This document shows, one piece after another, positions 34,238-44,961 of a stretch of 64,000 bases of DNA. The DNA is from Ornithodoros turicata (Eukaryota; Arthropoda; Arachnida; Ixodida; Argasidae): NCBI RefSeq assembly GCF_037126465.1, contig NC_088201.1:142230376-142294375 (forward strand), given 5' to 3'. The notes under the pieces were generated by a model. It did no database searches, had not been told where the DNA came from, and saw only the letters and a list, made by a program, of their open reading frames with translations. Each line of letters starts with the position of its first letter. Position 1 is the first letter of the stretch. Position numbers and translations under genes: made by a program.

Positions 34238-34965
34238 ATCGACAGGAGGCCCGCCATACCGCGGTACCGCCATCCGGGCACCGACACGTACGCACGCAGA
34301 GTTGGGCCGCGTTTTAACGCGCTAATTGCCAGTGTACGCCTTTTGAAGCAGAATTTTTTCATGTCAGATTAAAGGTCTAACATCGGGCCTTGTCTTGGAA
34401 AAATATAAATGAAATCGAAAGGGGCCTTTTCGAGAAACAGATGCAAAAAATCCCCGTTTTTTCTAAATATGGATAAACATTTGCGTGTTTCACCAGATCC
34501 CTGTAGGAGATATACGCACGACAGATATATCAGATGAAAGAGCATTAAAAGCTGAGTGTGCTGATACCATGTATGCTAATGAGGAACATCTACAGCCAGA
34601 GAAATCACGCGTCGAAATTGGAACAAACCTGCGCGAGAGAGCATGTTCGCCATTTTTTATAGCACCAAGCGTTGTACCTGCGCGCCAAAATTTGCGCTCG
34701 GACTGCTGGTCTGTAAGCATACTAAAGCATAAAAGAATTCGACTGCAATATCGTTTAAAACTCGGGAGATATACGCGTGCAAACACGCCAAAACGAAAAC
34801 ACCGGATTTTCCGATTTTTTTGCACTAAAACTATTCCGTAGAAATTATTCATTTTACTGCAGTTGATCATCATGTACGATGAGCTTCTAAATATAAAAAA
34901 AAAATAATGAAAATCCAGGAGGTCAATGGGACTTCCCTGCCTGAACTGACGTGAAACCGGCCCGG
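34238..34965 (+). repeat. Older interspersed repeat, copy B (uninterrupted)
   Basis: This is the inverse-orientation partner of 19115-20480 without the 616-bp TTAA insertion. The site matching the insertion lies near 34722. An open frame at 34485-34841 (118 codons) shares a conserved stretch with copy A but has no recognised domain. Confidence 0.75.
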
Positions 34966-35563
34966 GGCTTCATCGCTTCATCGCCGTTGCGGTCGTCACA
35001 AGCTAACGAGTGGCGGGAAATTCCGGGTTTGGAGAGCGCCATGTGCCGGTCAAGGGACATTCTGACACTGCGACGTCAAAGTCAAGTCGAAATTGCAGTA
35101 TTTCCCGAGAGGTACGCCAAGGCGTCGAGGGAAAGTGCGCAGGATGAGCTACACGTGTCTTCGCCCCGCGATCATTTTCATTATTTTAATTTGTCTGAAG
35201 CGCTCCGCTTGCTCGGCAGGTGCAGATAACTCTACAATGCAATACGCTTAGGTCACAAGAGCGTGCTAAAAGGCTATCGGTCTCCGTTCTGCTGAACAGT
35301 TGTTGCGGGCACGTGTTGCGGGCTGCGATGTGTAAATGTCAGTAAAGACGCATCGTCTACATGGTGTAATAAAGCGAGATTTCGCAGAACATCGGAATAC
35401 CCACAAGCGTTGCAAGAGCACTGGAGGGTTAGCATGCTCCTGCAGCCCGAGCGCAGTGGGCTGCGGAGTTTAGCTTTTTGTGCACCTTATCAAAGACAGC
35501 GCACATCACAGTAAAATGAGGGGGATGTTATTGTCATCTCTGGATGTTACAGAAAAATGCTAG
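34966..35563. other. No supported gene
   Basis: Mixed-composition sequence. Nothing recognised. Confidence 0.4.
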
Positions 35564-35577
35564 CATTAATTGTTTTG

Positions 35578-35943
35578 AACATGGGAGAACTGATGTTCTG
35601 AGGCTGGAACAACATAGAAGGGACAATCACATACAAGGCCTGTTCTATATTGTCCCTTCTATGTTGTTCCAGCCTCAGAACATCAGTTCTCCCATATTCA
35701 ACATTTGCCGCTTGTGTCGATCCCTGTCGTATGAATGTGTGTATGAGTGTGCAAAAATGTAAGAGTGAAAGGAGGATGAGTGAGAGAGAGTGACTGGTTT
35801 GTCCCTTCAGACGACGCACCCTGGAATTCGCTGAGAAGGCGTGTTAGCTTAGCTCAATTGGTAGAGCCCTGGACCGGTAATCCAGAAGATGTGGGTTCGA
35901 ATCCTACAGCTGGCTAACCTTTTCAGTGACTTTCATCTTTCAT
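35578..35943 (+). mobile_element. Snap-back retroposon 2 with 3' tRNA-like domain (366 bp)
   Basis: Flanks are CATTAATTGTTTTG (35564-35577) and CATTAATTGCTTTG (35944-35957), 13 of 14 identical, a target duplication. The 5' part is a hairpin: 35575-35627 pairs with 35649-35701 over about 53 bases (words CTGATGTTCTGAGGCTGGAA and ACATAGAAGGGACAA). A spacer of about 140 bases follows, then a full tRNA cloverleaf at 35843-35914 and a short TTTCATC-repeat tail. The tRNA-like part is at the 3' end, opposite to ordinary SINEs. Confidence 0.8.
35843..35914 (+). tRNA. tRNA-like domain of a retroposon, Thr(GGT)-type anticodon
   Basis: All four stems pair: acceptor GTTAGCT with AGCTGGC (two G-U pairs), D stem GCTC/GAGC, anticodon stem CTGGA/TCCAG, T stem GTGGG/CCTAC. 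The anticodon loop is CCGGTAA, giving GGT at 34-36. Position 33 is C where true tRNAs have U, and GGT is not a normal eukaryotic Thr anticodon. It is therefore a tRNA-derived retroposon domain rather than a working tRNA. B-box GGTTCGAATCC is intact. Confidence 0.75.
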
Positions 35944-36076
35944 CATTAATTGCTTTGTTGCGATTTGCGTATGTTCGTACAGCACGAACAGAAAAAATAC
36001 AGAACGGTTGCCAGTGTGTAACGCGAATTTCTGTTGTATGTGGACGTTGAGAATTTTATATTTGAGACTGATATAC

Positions 36077-36110
36077 AGGGTCTCCCAGAAAGCGTGTCAA
36101 TGAATTATAA
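36077..36110 (+). mobile_element. Left end of a mariner-like element
   Basis: TATACAGGGTCTCCCAGAAA followed by GCGTGTCAATG matches the CAGGGTG...GTGTCA style of the other mariner-like termini here. No partner end was located within the next kilobase. Confidence 0.4.
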
Positions 36111-36734
36111 TTAAAAAAAAGTACGGAAGAAAGTGTTGTGCAAATTGTCATTGAAATGCGATAGTATGCAACAGCTCATCGCTGGAATTCTCCGACGATG
36201 GACAGTAGAGTACTGCAAAGATTGAAGTAGCTGACGTACTTCGCCACCACTAGCATGTCTATGCTCCTGGTGGTGACGCAGTCTATACGGGTCCTGGTAA
36301 TTTATCGTCAACCGACTAGTCGTCGCTTTCCTTGATAAAGTCCGCGAACCAGTTGTTCTGGGACTGCTTAATGTACAGTGTTGAATAAAAGTTTACGGAA
36401 CGTGCGAGCGGTGTATTTTCTCTAGGCAGAGACACCCTACTGGCGGCGGATGCGGGATAGTTCTTTCTAACAGAGAAATAGAAGAGCACGCTTGTGGCGA
36501 CCCACCGTGGTAGTAGCGGTAACTTTGCTTTTGGGCATGAACGGCGAAATGGTTTTGTTTTCGGTCAACTGCACCAAGCGCGAGCGGCTACGCCATGAAT
36601 CGAGGCGACAACCGGCTGCGGTGCCTGGCTTCTTTCATCTTTTTTTGTTTCACACAAACAAGCAAAGAAAAACTGAAGAAACGCATGTGCCCTTGAGCAC
36701 AAACACAAGAAGAAAACAAGGGAAACGATGCTCT

Positions 36735-36830
36735 TTTAATACTTTGTCGCCCCCCCCCCCCCCAGCAGCAATAACAGAGGCCACCCGCTCAGGCAGGGAG
36801 CCGTATTGCGACCTTATACCCTCCCCATAT
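36735..36830 (-). pseudogene. Tc1/mariner transposase C-terminal fragment
   Basis: The minus strand reads QYGSLPERVASVIAAGGG, matching the common end of Tc1-type transposases (S-x-P-x-R-x-x-x-V-I-x-A-x-G-G). A 15-base C homopolymer on the plus strand disrupts the last codons. The catalytic DDE part is not present. Confidence 0.5.
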
Positions 36831-36964
36831 TTGCTAGATACCTGCCCCAGTACACTATGTTATTCGAAAATGTTTCCTTATGGACTGAAAAAGTGTAGAT
36901 TTCCCATTTGTACTCTTTTCACGTCAGATTTACTCCTGATCAAAGTAGAAAAGGTGGTTCTTTC

Positions 36965-38813
36965 TAGAGCCCTGCACGGGCCGACTTTTCCGGGCCCGAC
37001 CAGGCCGGGGCGCATCAAAAAATGGCCCGGCCCGACCCGGGCCCGGACCTTCATATTTTTATGCGGCCCGACCCGGCCCGGCCCGGTGACCCAGTGACTA
37101 GAGCCCGGCCCGGCCCGACCCGGCGAGTAGATCCCGGCATAGTATTTCCAGCCGCGACGTATGCGTTTCTGGCGAATATCAAACAAATTTAACAGTAAAT
37201 TTATAAGGAGAGAAGATAAACATACAAGTGATGGCGGTTTAACACAGGGTGTCGAACCGAAACGTTTTTCGTTCCGCTTTTCGTTCCGGTTACATCATAA
37301 ACAATCCGGTACCGGTTCTGCTCCGGAGCAAAAAAATAACGGTTCATACCGGTTTTTAACCGGTTCCGCTTCTGCTGGGAATATTCATCCCCATAAAAAA
37401 AAGAAAGAAAATCAATGTTACAAAATGTAAACCCGTTTATTCCGCATACATGATATTTAATATTAATAGACAGCTGTGAAATTGGTAGCTCCTGGTTCCT
37501 GTTGGTTACTGTCTCTTCAAATGGGCTTTCTCCTTTCTTGAAGCGCATGCTACAAACGCACTTGTTTGTCGTGATGTCATACGTAAAGTGCTTTCTTGCT
37601 GGGTTGGAGCGATTGCGTCCCACCCGAATGTCTGTTGCTAATGTCTAGCCAGCAAGCACCACCGCACGGGTACGACGCAAATCGAGGAACACCTTCACTC
37701 ACAAACGCGCTCGACGGCTCCGTTTTATTTCCTTCGTGTTCTGTCCACAAAAGAGTTGCCACTTTGCACGGGCATGCCCTCGCGTATGTATTCAACTTAG
37801 CTGCTCTCAAACAAGGGACACGTTGCGCGACATTACCGATATAGAAGCCGTTATGGAGCCCCCTTGGGTCGCTGTTTAGTTGAGGAGAGTTTGGGGGGAT
37901 CAAATTAAAACGAACACTACGGCACATTGCTAGAGAGTCACATGTACCTCGAAGTCTGTGTGCGTGCGCGAACTACAAAGGGAGCCTAAGGGTCATACTA
38001 TACCGACATACATTCCACCGTAACCGTCACCCTCGTATAGTATCCATGACATGACTTCAGGGCACACGACGTCTATTTCATTCGCCTATCCGTAGTCCAA
38101 ACCGGCGAAGTTTTTTCTTGGACCGAAATCCGTTAAATATATTTTTCGGTTTCCCTCCTGAGCGAAAAAAACGTATACGGTTTCGATTCCGTTCCGGTTC
38201 GCACCAAAATAGCGTTTTTTTTTTTCGGTTTTCAGTTCCGGTTTTCGGTTCGCTCCGATACACTGGTTTAACACCATAACTGCACCAGACCAAATTAAAC
38301 CCAGAACGTACGCGGGCATTGGCGTTATCGTTACACTGTCAAGATTTTGCGGAGGTAGAGGATGCTGTTGACAAACTCCTTCTCCCAGTCCATACCCCTC
38401 TCACCAAGCTTTGCCAAGTGATTGTGAAATACGTGAGGAGTGAGGAGCAATGTAAAGTGGCTTTCAGAATGTTCTAGAGGGTCGAATCATATGCCTTATG
38501 CAGTATCCCTTGCTTGTCTTTGCAAAATATGCACAGGAATGACGCAAGCGCATGATGATATGAACGAATGCATCTCCATTGTGTGGAATTAGCTGCGTTG
38601 CCCGGCCGGGCCTCGGAAACATATTTGTCGGCCCGGGCCCGGCCCGGCCCGCGGTGGTGGCATGTTTTAACGGCCCGGGCTCGGCCCGGCCCGCGGTGCT
38701 AGCATATTTTGTCGGATCGGGCTCGGCCCGGCCCGGAGCACACACCCAATAACAAGCCCGGCTCGGCCCGCGGGCCGGGCGGTTCGGTGTGTGCAGAGCT
38801 CTAGTTCTTTCCG
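36965..38813. mobile_element. hAT element 1 with GGCCCGG subterminal arrays (1849 bp)
   Basis: GTTCTTTC stands on both sides (36957-36964 and 38814-38821), a perfect 8-bp target duplication. Termini are TAGAGCCCTGCAC on the left and TAGAGCTCTGCAC in complement on the right. Just inside each end, 36975-37135 and 38595-38790, are dense CGGGCCCGGCC-type arrays. No transposase is encoded. A second hAT element lies inside at 37245-38265. Confidence 0.9.
37245..38265. mobile_element. hAT element 2, nested, with AACCGG arrays (1021 bp)
   Basis: GTTTAACA flanks it exactly (37237-37244 and 38266-38273). Ends are CAGGGTGTCGAACCG and, in complement, CAGTGTATCGGAGCGAACCG. Subterminal regions are packed with TTCGTTCCGG, ACCGGTT and TTCGGTTTTC words. 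No transposase is present. Its insertion into hAT element 1 is later than that element's own insertion. Confidence 0.9.
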
Positions 38814-38821
38814 CTTCATGT

Positions 38822-40063
38822 GAGAGGAATGTGTACAGGAGGTGTACGAACTTCGCGGAGAAGTGGTAAGCGTGCATCTTACTCCTTCTTTCAACTTGTC
38901 TTCTCTGCCGCCGTGCACTTTCATCCACGCATGTAGGACGCATAGTTCCCAATACTTTTAAACGTTTAAACACATTAAATCTTAAATGTACCTTTCCGTG
39001 ATGACATAAAATAGGTGATTTCTGTCTCTCGCTGGTCGTCAATCGTCACCAACGCAAGCAAATTATTTGTGGACGCGCTTCTGTACCCTTACTCGACCTT
39101 TCACGTCGGTTTGGAGGGGCAAAGTTTTAACTGCGGCCGAGACGTTCAAGCTCAGTTATCAAGAAATTTCGGAACGCTTCATCGGACCGAAGCCATTCGT
39201 TAGTAGGTCCACCCACGGCTGTGAGAGACGTTCTTGAAAACGGTATTGCTTAACAGAACCGTTTCGTAGTCATAACCTTTGTTTGAAGGAGTCAATTCAC
39301 CGAATACGTCCACAGTACACTGCCCCATTGCTCTTGTGGAAGGGATGAGAAAGTGATGATGATAGAAAGGTGTCCTATTAGAGCTCATCCATTAGTCCAG
39401 TGCTGGAGAGGAACTCAGCAACGACATGTAGGCATTGCACCAGATGTGATGGGCACCTTCTCGAGGAACGGGAGTCACCTACTGTTTTTGACATGATAAG
39501 TATGAATAGGGACAGTGCAGGGTGGCTTGGTTGGTAGCGTGATCGCCTTCTAATCTCAAGGACACAGATTCAGTGCCGACCGGGAAGGCCAACTATTTGG
39601 TGGCACTGTGTGAATTGCTTAGGCACATAGTCTTCCACAAGGGACGTTAAATGCAGTGGGCAATGTGTCGAAATTTTGGCACATGTTAAAGAGACCGCAG
39701 ATATGCAAGAATAATGCACAGGCTGACCACGGCGTCGTTCATGATCACAGCTGTCTTGCGACATAAAGCCACGAATTATGGTATCATGTGAATGGGTCAC
39801 TCTTTATTGCAACTCAGTGTTGTCTTCATACCTCTATTCCGATCGTTGATCATCCGATGATGCTGGGCTTTTAATTACTGTTTGTTTTGCAAGGATGGAG
39901 GAAAGGCTGTATTTCCCTGTATTTCCTGCATATACTTGTGCTGTGCCATGAGTCAGAAAGCTATCGTGCATGTTACTTTGAGTGACATGGCACATGCTAT
40001 GAACAGTATTTTCTGAAACGAAATAGTCCAGCCACCATTCAAAATCGCTACACTTTATTTCAG
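38822..40063. other. No supported gene
   Basis: Nothing convincing was found apart from a tRNA-like scrap near 39525-39570 (GGTTGGTAGCGTGATCGCC and a TTCAGTGCC segment), too degenerate to annotate. Confidence 0.4.
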
Positions 40064-40653
40064 ATGTCTTAGCGCAAGCACCAAACCCACCAGGTCCGTC
40101 TCAGTCGGACAACTTTGGCACAAGCAGTGTTGGTAAGTAAATACAAGATGTGTGAATTGTTTCACATGGTTACATAAGAAAACTGTTGCACAAAGTGTTG
40201 ACGAGAAAAATGCATTGAGTTCAAAGTTGCTGCACCCAGGAACTTCCGCTGCTTCTGTGTCCTTTGTCTCGGCTCAGGATGCGCAACACAAGAGTACACC
40301 AGATACAGCAGGTTTGTATGAGCTTCCGTTTCAAGCGACAGCTGTTCTCATCAAGGAAATCTGCTGGCTATGTTTCAATGTCAAGTGCAAAATCACATTC
40401 AGGGTATAGCCTGGTGCTTTTCCCTTGCCGCTAACCAGTGCCAGATTTACAGTGGCGGGGGCCCCCGGGCATAATACTGTGCTTCACTGCTTTGCTGAGT
40501 GGTGTATTAATACAGTTATGGAGGAGACATTAGTTACATACTCAGCAGGATCCCTCAATATCATATTTTCTAAATTTTACCCTAGGAAACTTGGCAGACA
40601 TGTCTTCCATCATGTCCCAAGATGAACACCACCAAGCCTTCACAGACAAAAGA
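40064..40653 (+). CDS. Upstream exon-like segments of the 41.8-44.8 kb gene
   Basis: 40064-40132 lies between TTTCAG and GTAAGT and reads in phase 1 DVLAQAPNPPGPSQSDNFG. A segment at about 40179-40311 (KTVAQSVDEKNALSSKLL) ends at GTTTGT in phase 1. 40595-40652, between TTGGCAG and GTTTGT, reads DMSSIMSQDEHHQAFTDK. The phases agree with each other, which suggests linker exons of one gene on the plus strand. The Ser/Gln-rich peptides carry no domain. Joining to the C2H2 exon downstream is inferred. Confidence 0.3.
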
Positions 40654-42229
40654 GGTTTGTCAAATGTTGTGGTTTGTTTTGTTTGAGTGGGCCCGCAAAA
40701 TAATATTAACAATTGGTGGCTTTACATTGCGAGACAACTGTGATCATGAGCGACACCGCAGTGGTTGGTCTGGATTACTTTTGCCCACCTGAGGGATTTT
40801 AAACATGTGCCGAGGCTTCGAAAACTATTACAAGAAGGCATTCTTTTTCTCCGTATTCTGCTTATTCTCCGTAAACATGTCAGATTTGGCATGCGCCATG
40901 CAATGTAATTTAAGTAGAACACGCTTTCAAAGTTTCCGCATAGCGTGAAGCCAAATTCATTTCGAAGCATTTCAAACTCCTCCAAAACAATTGTTGTGAC
41001 CGGTGTGTTGAACAGAACTGTTATTTTAACTAGAAACAAACCCAAATCTGAACTGCAGTTCCCATGGCTCATTTGAGCCAGAAGTGAACCAGAACAAAAA
41101 TAACACTGTACTGCTATCTAGTAAATAAATGCTAACCAGCTCACAATTAAACGGTTCGAGTATGAAAAGAAGCCGCTGTTAAAGTTCCTTCCGCCGGAAG
41201 TGCCAATATGTGTTTTAGTAATTGATGAGCATCATGCGACAAATGGAAACGCTTATTTCCTAAATTTGAAGTGTGCTGGAGTGGAAGGGCTATTCCAGTG
41301 TAATGATGGTTGTCACATGATGCTTATCCATAACGTGAAAAAAGTACATTAGGTATTTTTGACATCCCGCTTAACACATCACGCCACAGTTTCCTGCGAC
41401 GGCACCATCTTCACCTACGCTCTCAATTGCACATTTCCGACCAGGTCAAAATTAAAGTGCTTTGGTTATGTTTTAACAGACCGTGATCATCAGTTTGTGA
41501 AATGTTTTGTCTGAGTTGCCAAGGCGCTTGTGGAGCGGAGAGACGCCTCTCGAAAAAAGTTGTGCCTCGAGCCAAACTGGAAACAAGAGCTGGATAAAGA
41601 ATAATGAAAGTGTTGCACTATACTGCAGCGATAACAAATCTGTGGTGATTACGGCTTTCCCCTTGTGGGTTAAAAAAAAATATACCACATCTTCACAGCA
41701 GTTTCGGCTCCTCTTTGTAGGAGTCTTTTTAAATATGTCTTTTAAATACGGCTTTTTGTCAGGGACTGCAAGAGCAACTCCGATCTCTTTTGCAGAGTCT
41801 CAAGCCTGCACCATCTTCATAACGCCCGTGGAGATGAGTCAGGGTCCCACACTTGCAACAAGTGTGTTTCCGTTGAGGTAGATCTGTATGAGGGCGATAA
41901 CAACGCTATTCACAGGTGGAACAAGCAGTCCAAGCGAGCCTGCATCATCCTCTGTACTGCAACCCATCCAGAATATCCACCCTGCAGCAACATTGGGATC
42001 CTCTTCAAAAGAAAAGGTTGAAAACATTTGTGGATCTTGTGGGTTTTCCACTGCAAACTATCAACGCTTTAGGGTCCATTGCAAAACTTGTTCTCCCAAC
42101 TCTCGTGCCTCATTTGTTTGTCCACACTGCCATGCAAGCATACGTTATGCTAAACGTTACAAAGAACATGTCGCTGCTTGTCGTGCATTGGCAGCACGTT
42201 TTGCTACATCATCTGCAGTTGACACCGAA

Positions 42230-42476
42230 GCCAGCTCCCGTGGCTCAGTGGTTAGCGTGCTGGCCATGTCACGTCGAGACTGGGATGTACCCGGGTTCGA
42301 ATCCCGGTGCCGGCTGTGCTGTCTGGGGTTTTTCCTGGGTTTTCCTCAGATGCTTTCAGACATATGTCGGCACAGTTCCCTTACGAGACGGCCCAGGACG
42401 CACATTCCCCCAGGGCGTGAGTCGTGACGTTGCCCACATACGTGAGGCCGACAACGGCAAGCCCTATCACCACCAC
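42230..42476 (+). mobile_element. tRNA-derived SINE (247 bp) inserted in the transposase-like gene
   Basis: The 10-bp repeat TGACACCGAA lies on both sides (42220-42229 and 42477-42486). The head has an A box TGGCTCAGTGGTTAGCG and B box GGGTTCGAATCCC. The body has GTGCTGTCTGGGGTTTTTCC, ACATATGTCGGCACAGTTCC and GACGTTGCCC words, and the tail is ATCACCACCAC. The same family gives fragments at 15545 and 46465. Confidence 0.9.
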
Positions 42477-43763
42477 TGACACCGAACATTTTGACTTTTC
42501 TACTGGGGCTGATATGCAACGTGAGCCATATGTGACCCTGCTTCTGAGGCTCCTGGAGACACAGCACACAATGATGTTGAGGCACTTGTTTCTGACCTTT
42601 GTCGTACCCTAGAAGGGCACCACAGGACTTCAAAAAAGGCTATAGATGAAGTAGTTGAATATGTAGGTAACATCATGAGATGTTACAATATTCCTTGTGA
42701 CTTGTCTTTGCTGTGCGGTGACAAGCGCAGAAAATCAGAGTATGTGAAGCGCGGAATTTATGTCCCCCCTGAACAGGTGATTTTACTTGATGTGAAGAAA
42801 GCGTACTTTGTCCCTGTTAGGCAGCTGCTTCCTAATTTACTGAGGCACACAGATGTGTATAGCTGGCTTTCTCGTGATATTAATAGGAGCCCCAATGGAG
42901 GATTTCTTAGGGACTTTCATGACGGCTTGCGGGTCAGATCTCACCCAGTCCTAAGAGGCAAGCAAAAGAATGCCCTCACAATTATACTGTATTGTGATGA
43001 TATTGAAGTTGCAAACCCTTCGGGAATGAAGAGGGGGAATAGGGGGAAGTTGACAGTATTCTACATCATGTTTGCAAACATGCCTCCTTTTGTACGTTCC
43101 CAGACATGCAACATATTTTGGCTTGGTTTCGGTAATTCCAAAAGCTAAAGGTCTACTGATGCCAAAAAAAGTGCTCATTCGAGAATGCATTGAGGCTGCG
43201 AACACCTTATCATCAGAGGGAATTAGTTTCATGACAACGAATGGTGAACAACGGTTCCATGGGGCAGTTATCGCACTCATGGGTGACAGTCTTGCTTGCC
43301 ACAATGTTGGAGGGTTTAAAGAGTCATTTGGCCCAAATGTGCAGCTTAGTTGTCGCAGATGCAAAGTTCTTTCACCAGGTATGACCAATTACAGCTACCA
43401 CACCGAATGTCCCCTCAGGGCGGATACTGAAATTCAGTGAGGCGCTCCAAAATGGCCAAACGGAACTAGAGCGTAAAAGGCTCTCAGCTGGTTTTGGCTT
43501 GAATGGATTTTCAGTGCTCACAAAATTTCAGCACTTTTCCCTCACAAACGATATTTTATTCGATCCAATGCATTTTTTGTTGGAGGGGGTTGTTGTCAAG
43601 GAAGTCTCACTATTTTTCCGATACTGTGTAAGGAATGCATGCTTATTTAAACGGAAGACTTTAAACTGCCGACTGCAGAACTTCCAGTTTCACTCTAGCA
43701 TTAGCTGCAGTGACCACCCTCGACCCCTCGAAGCAGACCTCTCTCTGGTACGTCTGCTAGCGC

Positions 43764-43914
43764 AAAAGGGCAAGGGTGCAGGCAGCTGGTACGTGGTGAA
43801 AAATTGGAACCCGAGAAAGAGACAGAGGAGGGAGGAAGAGAGTAAAAGGTTTGCTGTGTTCGAGAACGTGTCGCGTCGTCCCTCCTCTGTCCCTTTCTCG
43901 GGTTCCAATTTTTC
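43764..43914 (-). mobile_element. Snap-back retroposon 3 (151 bp)
   Basis: Flanks ACGTCTGCTAGCGC (43750-43763) and ACGTCTGCTAGTGC (43915-43928) are 13 of 14 identical. Arms with GAAAAATTGGAACCCGAGAA and GACAGAGGAGGGA pair across a loop that contains GACGCGACACGTTCTCGAAC in complement. Read on the minus strand, the hairpin is 5' and a tail ending ACCAGCTGCCTGCACCCTTG then GCCCTTTT is 3', the same layout as retroposon 1. Confidence 0.75.
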
Positions 43915-44961
43915 ACGTCTGCTAGTGCTGCCTTCATGCTACCTTTGCGTCTCCCTTTCACACTAGCTGATGACGTGCCTGAAGGTCCGCATATGTCGTG
44001 CATAGTGCTACTCGGCCAAACTGTTCAGGTTTGCTCTCACCGTTAATGAGCGTTGACTGCCTCAGTGACCTTAAGTCAGCAGTTGCAGAGTGCAATAACC
44101 AGTACATTCAGCGTTATGGCGCATCTTATTTCATTCCGAAGATTCACATGCTGGTACGCCTGGTAGAGCAAGTGAAGCAATTTGGCCCACTCAAACATCA
44201 CTCCACAATGAGTTACGAAACTACAAACGCTCTTCCAAAATCCAAAAAGTACTACAACTTCAAGAATCTTCCATTCTCGGTAAGCAAGCTCTATCAAGTG
44301 TACTCGTCTCTGATTCTTTGAATGGGTCTGGTGCTCCAAAGAGGAAGTACTGCATCAGAGAAAATATTGAGCAGCACTCCGCTCCTGTTTGTGTTGACGA
44401 GAGGTGGATTTCGGCAGGTATGCCAGCTCAGTTTCTTGGTAGCGAGGTGAACTTTGCGGCCGCCACTTTTGTCGATAACGTCAACATCAAAGCAGGAGAT
44501 GTACTGATTTCGAAAACTCCTTCCTCAGAAATTATGTTTGCAAAGGTAATGCAGATAATATGTAAGGGCACAGAAAAGTACCTTTTTGCTGAGCTACTGA
44601 TTCAGAAGGAATTGAAGCGCAAAATCAACGCGTTTATTCTGCAGTCGACAGGTCACGAAGTAGTTTTGTCCACTGACAGGCTTCTGTACCCTTGGCCATG
44701 TTTTGTGTGTCATAAGAACAATAATGATGTGATTTGTGTGCCACGATGCTTGCATTTTGTGCCTCAGCAGCCCTTTTGAAAAGGCATTGAAGCTTGCTCC
44801 TGACCAGACTTGTAACAGTGAAAAAAGTTGTGCTCAAATTTTGCATTTGTATGTATAATGAGCCATGACAACGCTTTGTCTGTTTTGTACAAAAATATTG
44901 TAAACTAGTTCAGACCTACATATTTCATGCTTGCCTAATTTTTCCACGTCACGTGCCACAG

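Larger units (their letters stand above)
41763..44790 (+). pseudogene. C2H2-finger, transposase-like gene, broken and twice invaded
   Basis: An exon at 41763-41877 is followed after CACAG by a frame with two zinc fingers near 42030-42180 (ICGSCGFSTANYQRF then FVCPHCHASIRYAKRYKEH). After the SINE insertion the frame resumes with ALVSDLCRTLEGHHRTSKK and YVPPEQVILL, then RSHPVLRGKQKNALTIILYC, DDIEVANPSGMKRG and ALMGDSLACHNVGGFKESF (43285). The region after 43499 has LFDPMHFLLEGVV, and 44098-44260 has YIQRYGASYFIPKIHML and FGPLKHHSTMSYE. The order matches a transposase-like family with N-terminal fingers found in many animals; CACTA-type affinity is possible but unproven. Frame changes near 42550, 43125, 43435 and 43980 show it is dead. 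Confidence 0.6.

Noticed and set aside
35843..35914. Functional tRNA-Thr gene
   Set aside because: C at position 33, anticodon GGT not used in eukaryotes, and location inside a retroposon with target duplications.
36492..37097. 201-codon plus-strand frame
   Set aside because: It crosses the Tc1 remnant antisense, the C homopolymer and the hAT boundary, so it is a mosaic and not a gene.
39520..39575. tRNA-like segment (GGTTGGTAGCGTGATCGCC)
   Set aside because: Only a D-arm-like part is convincing; the T arm does not pair well.
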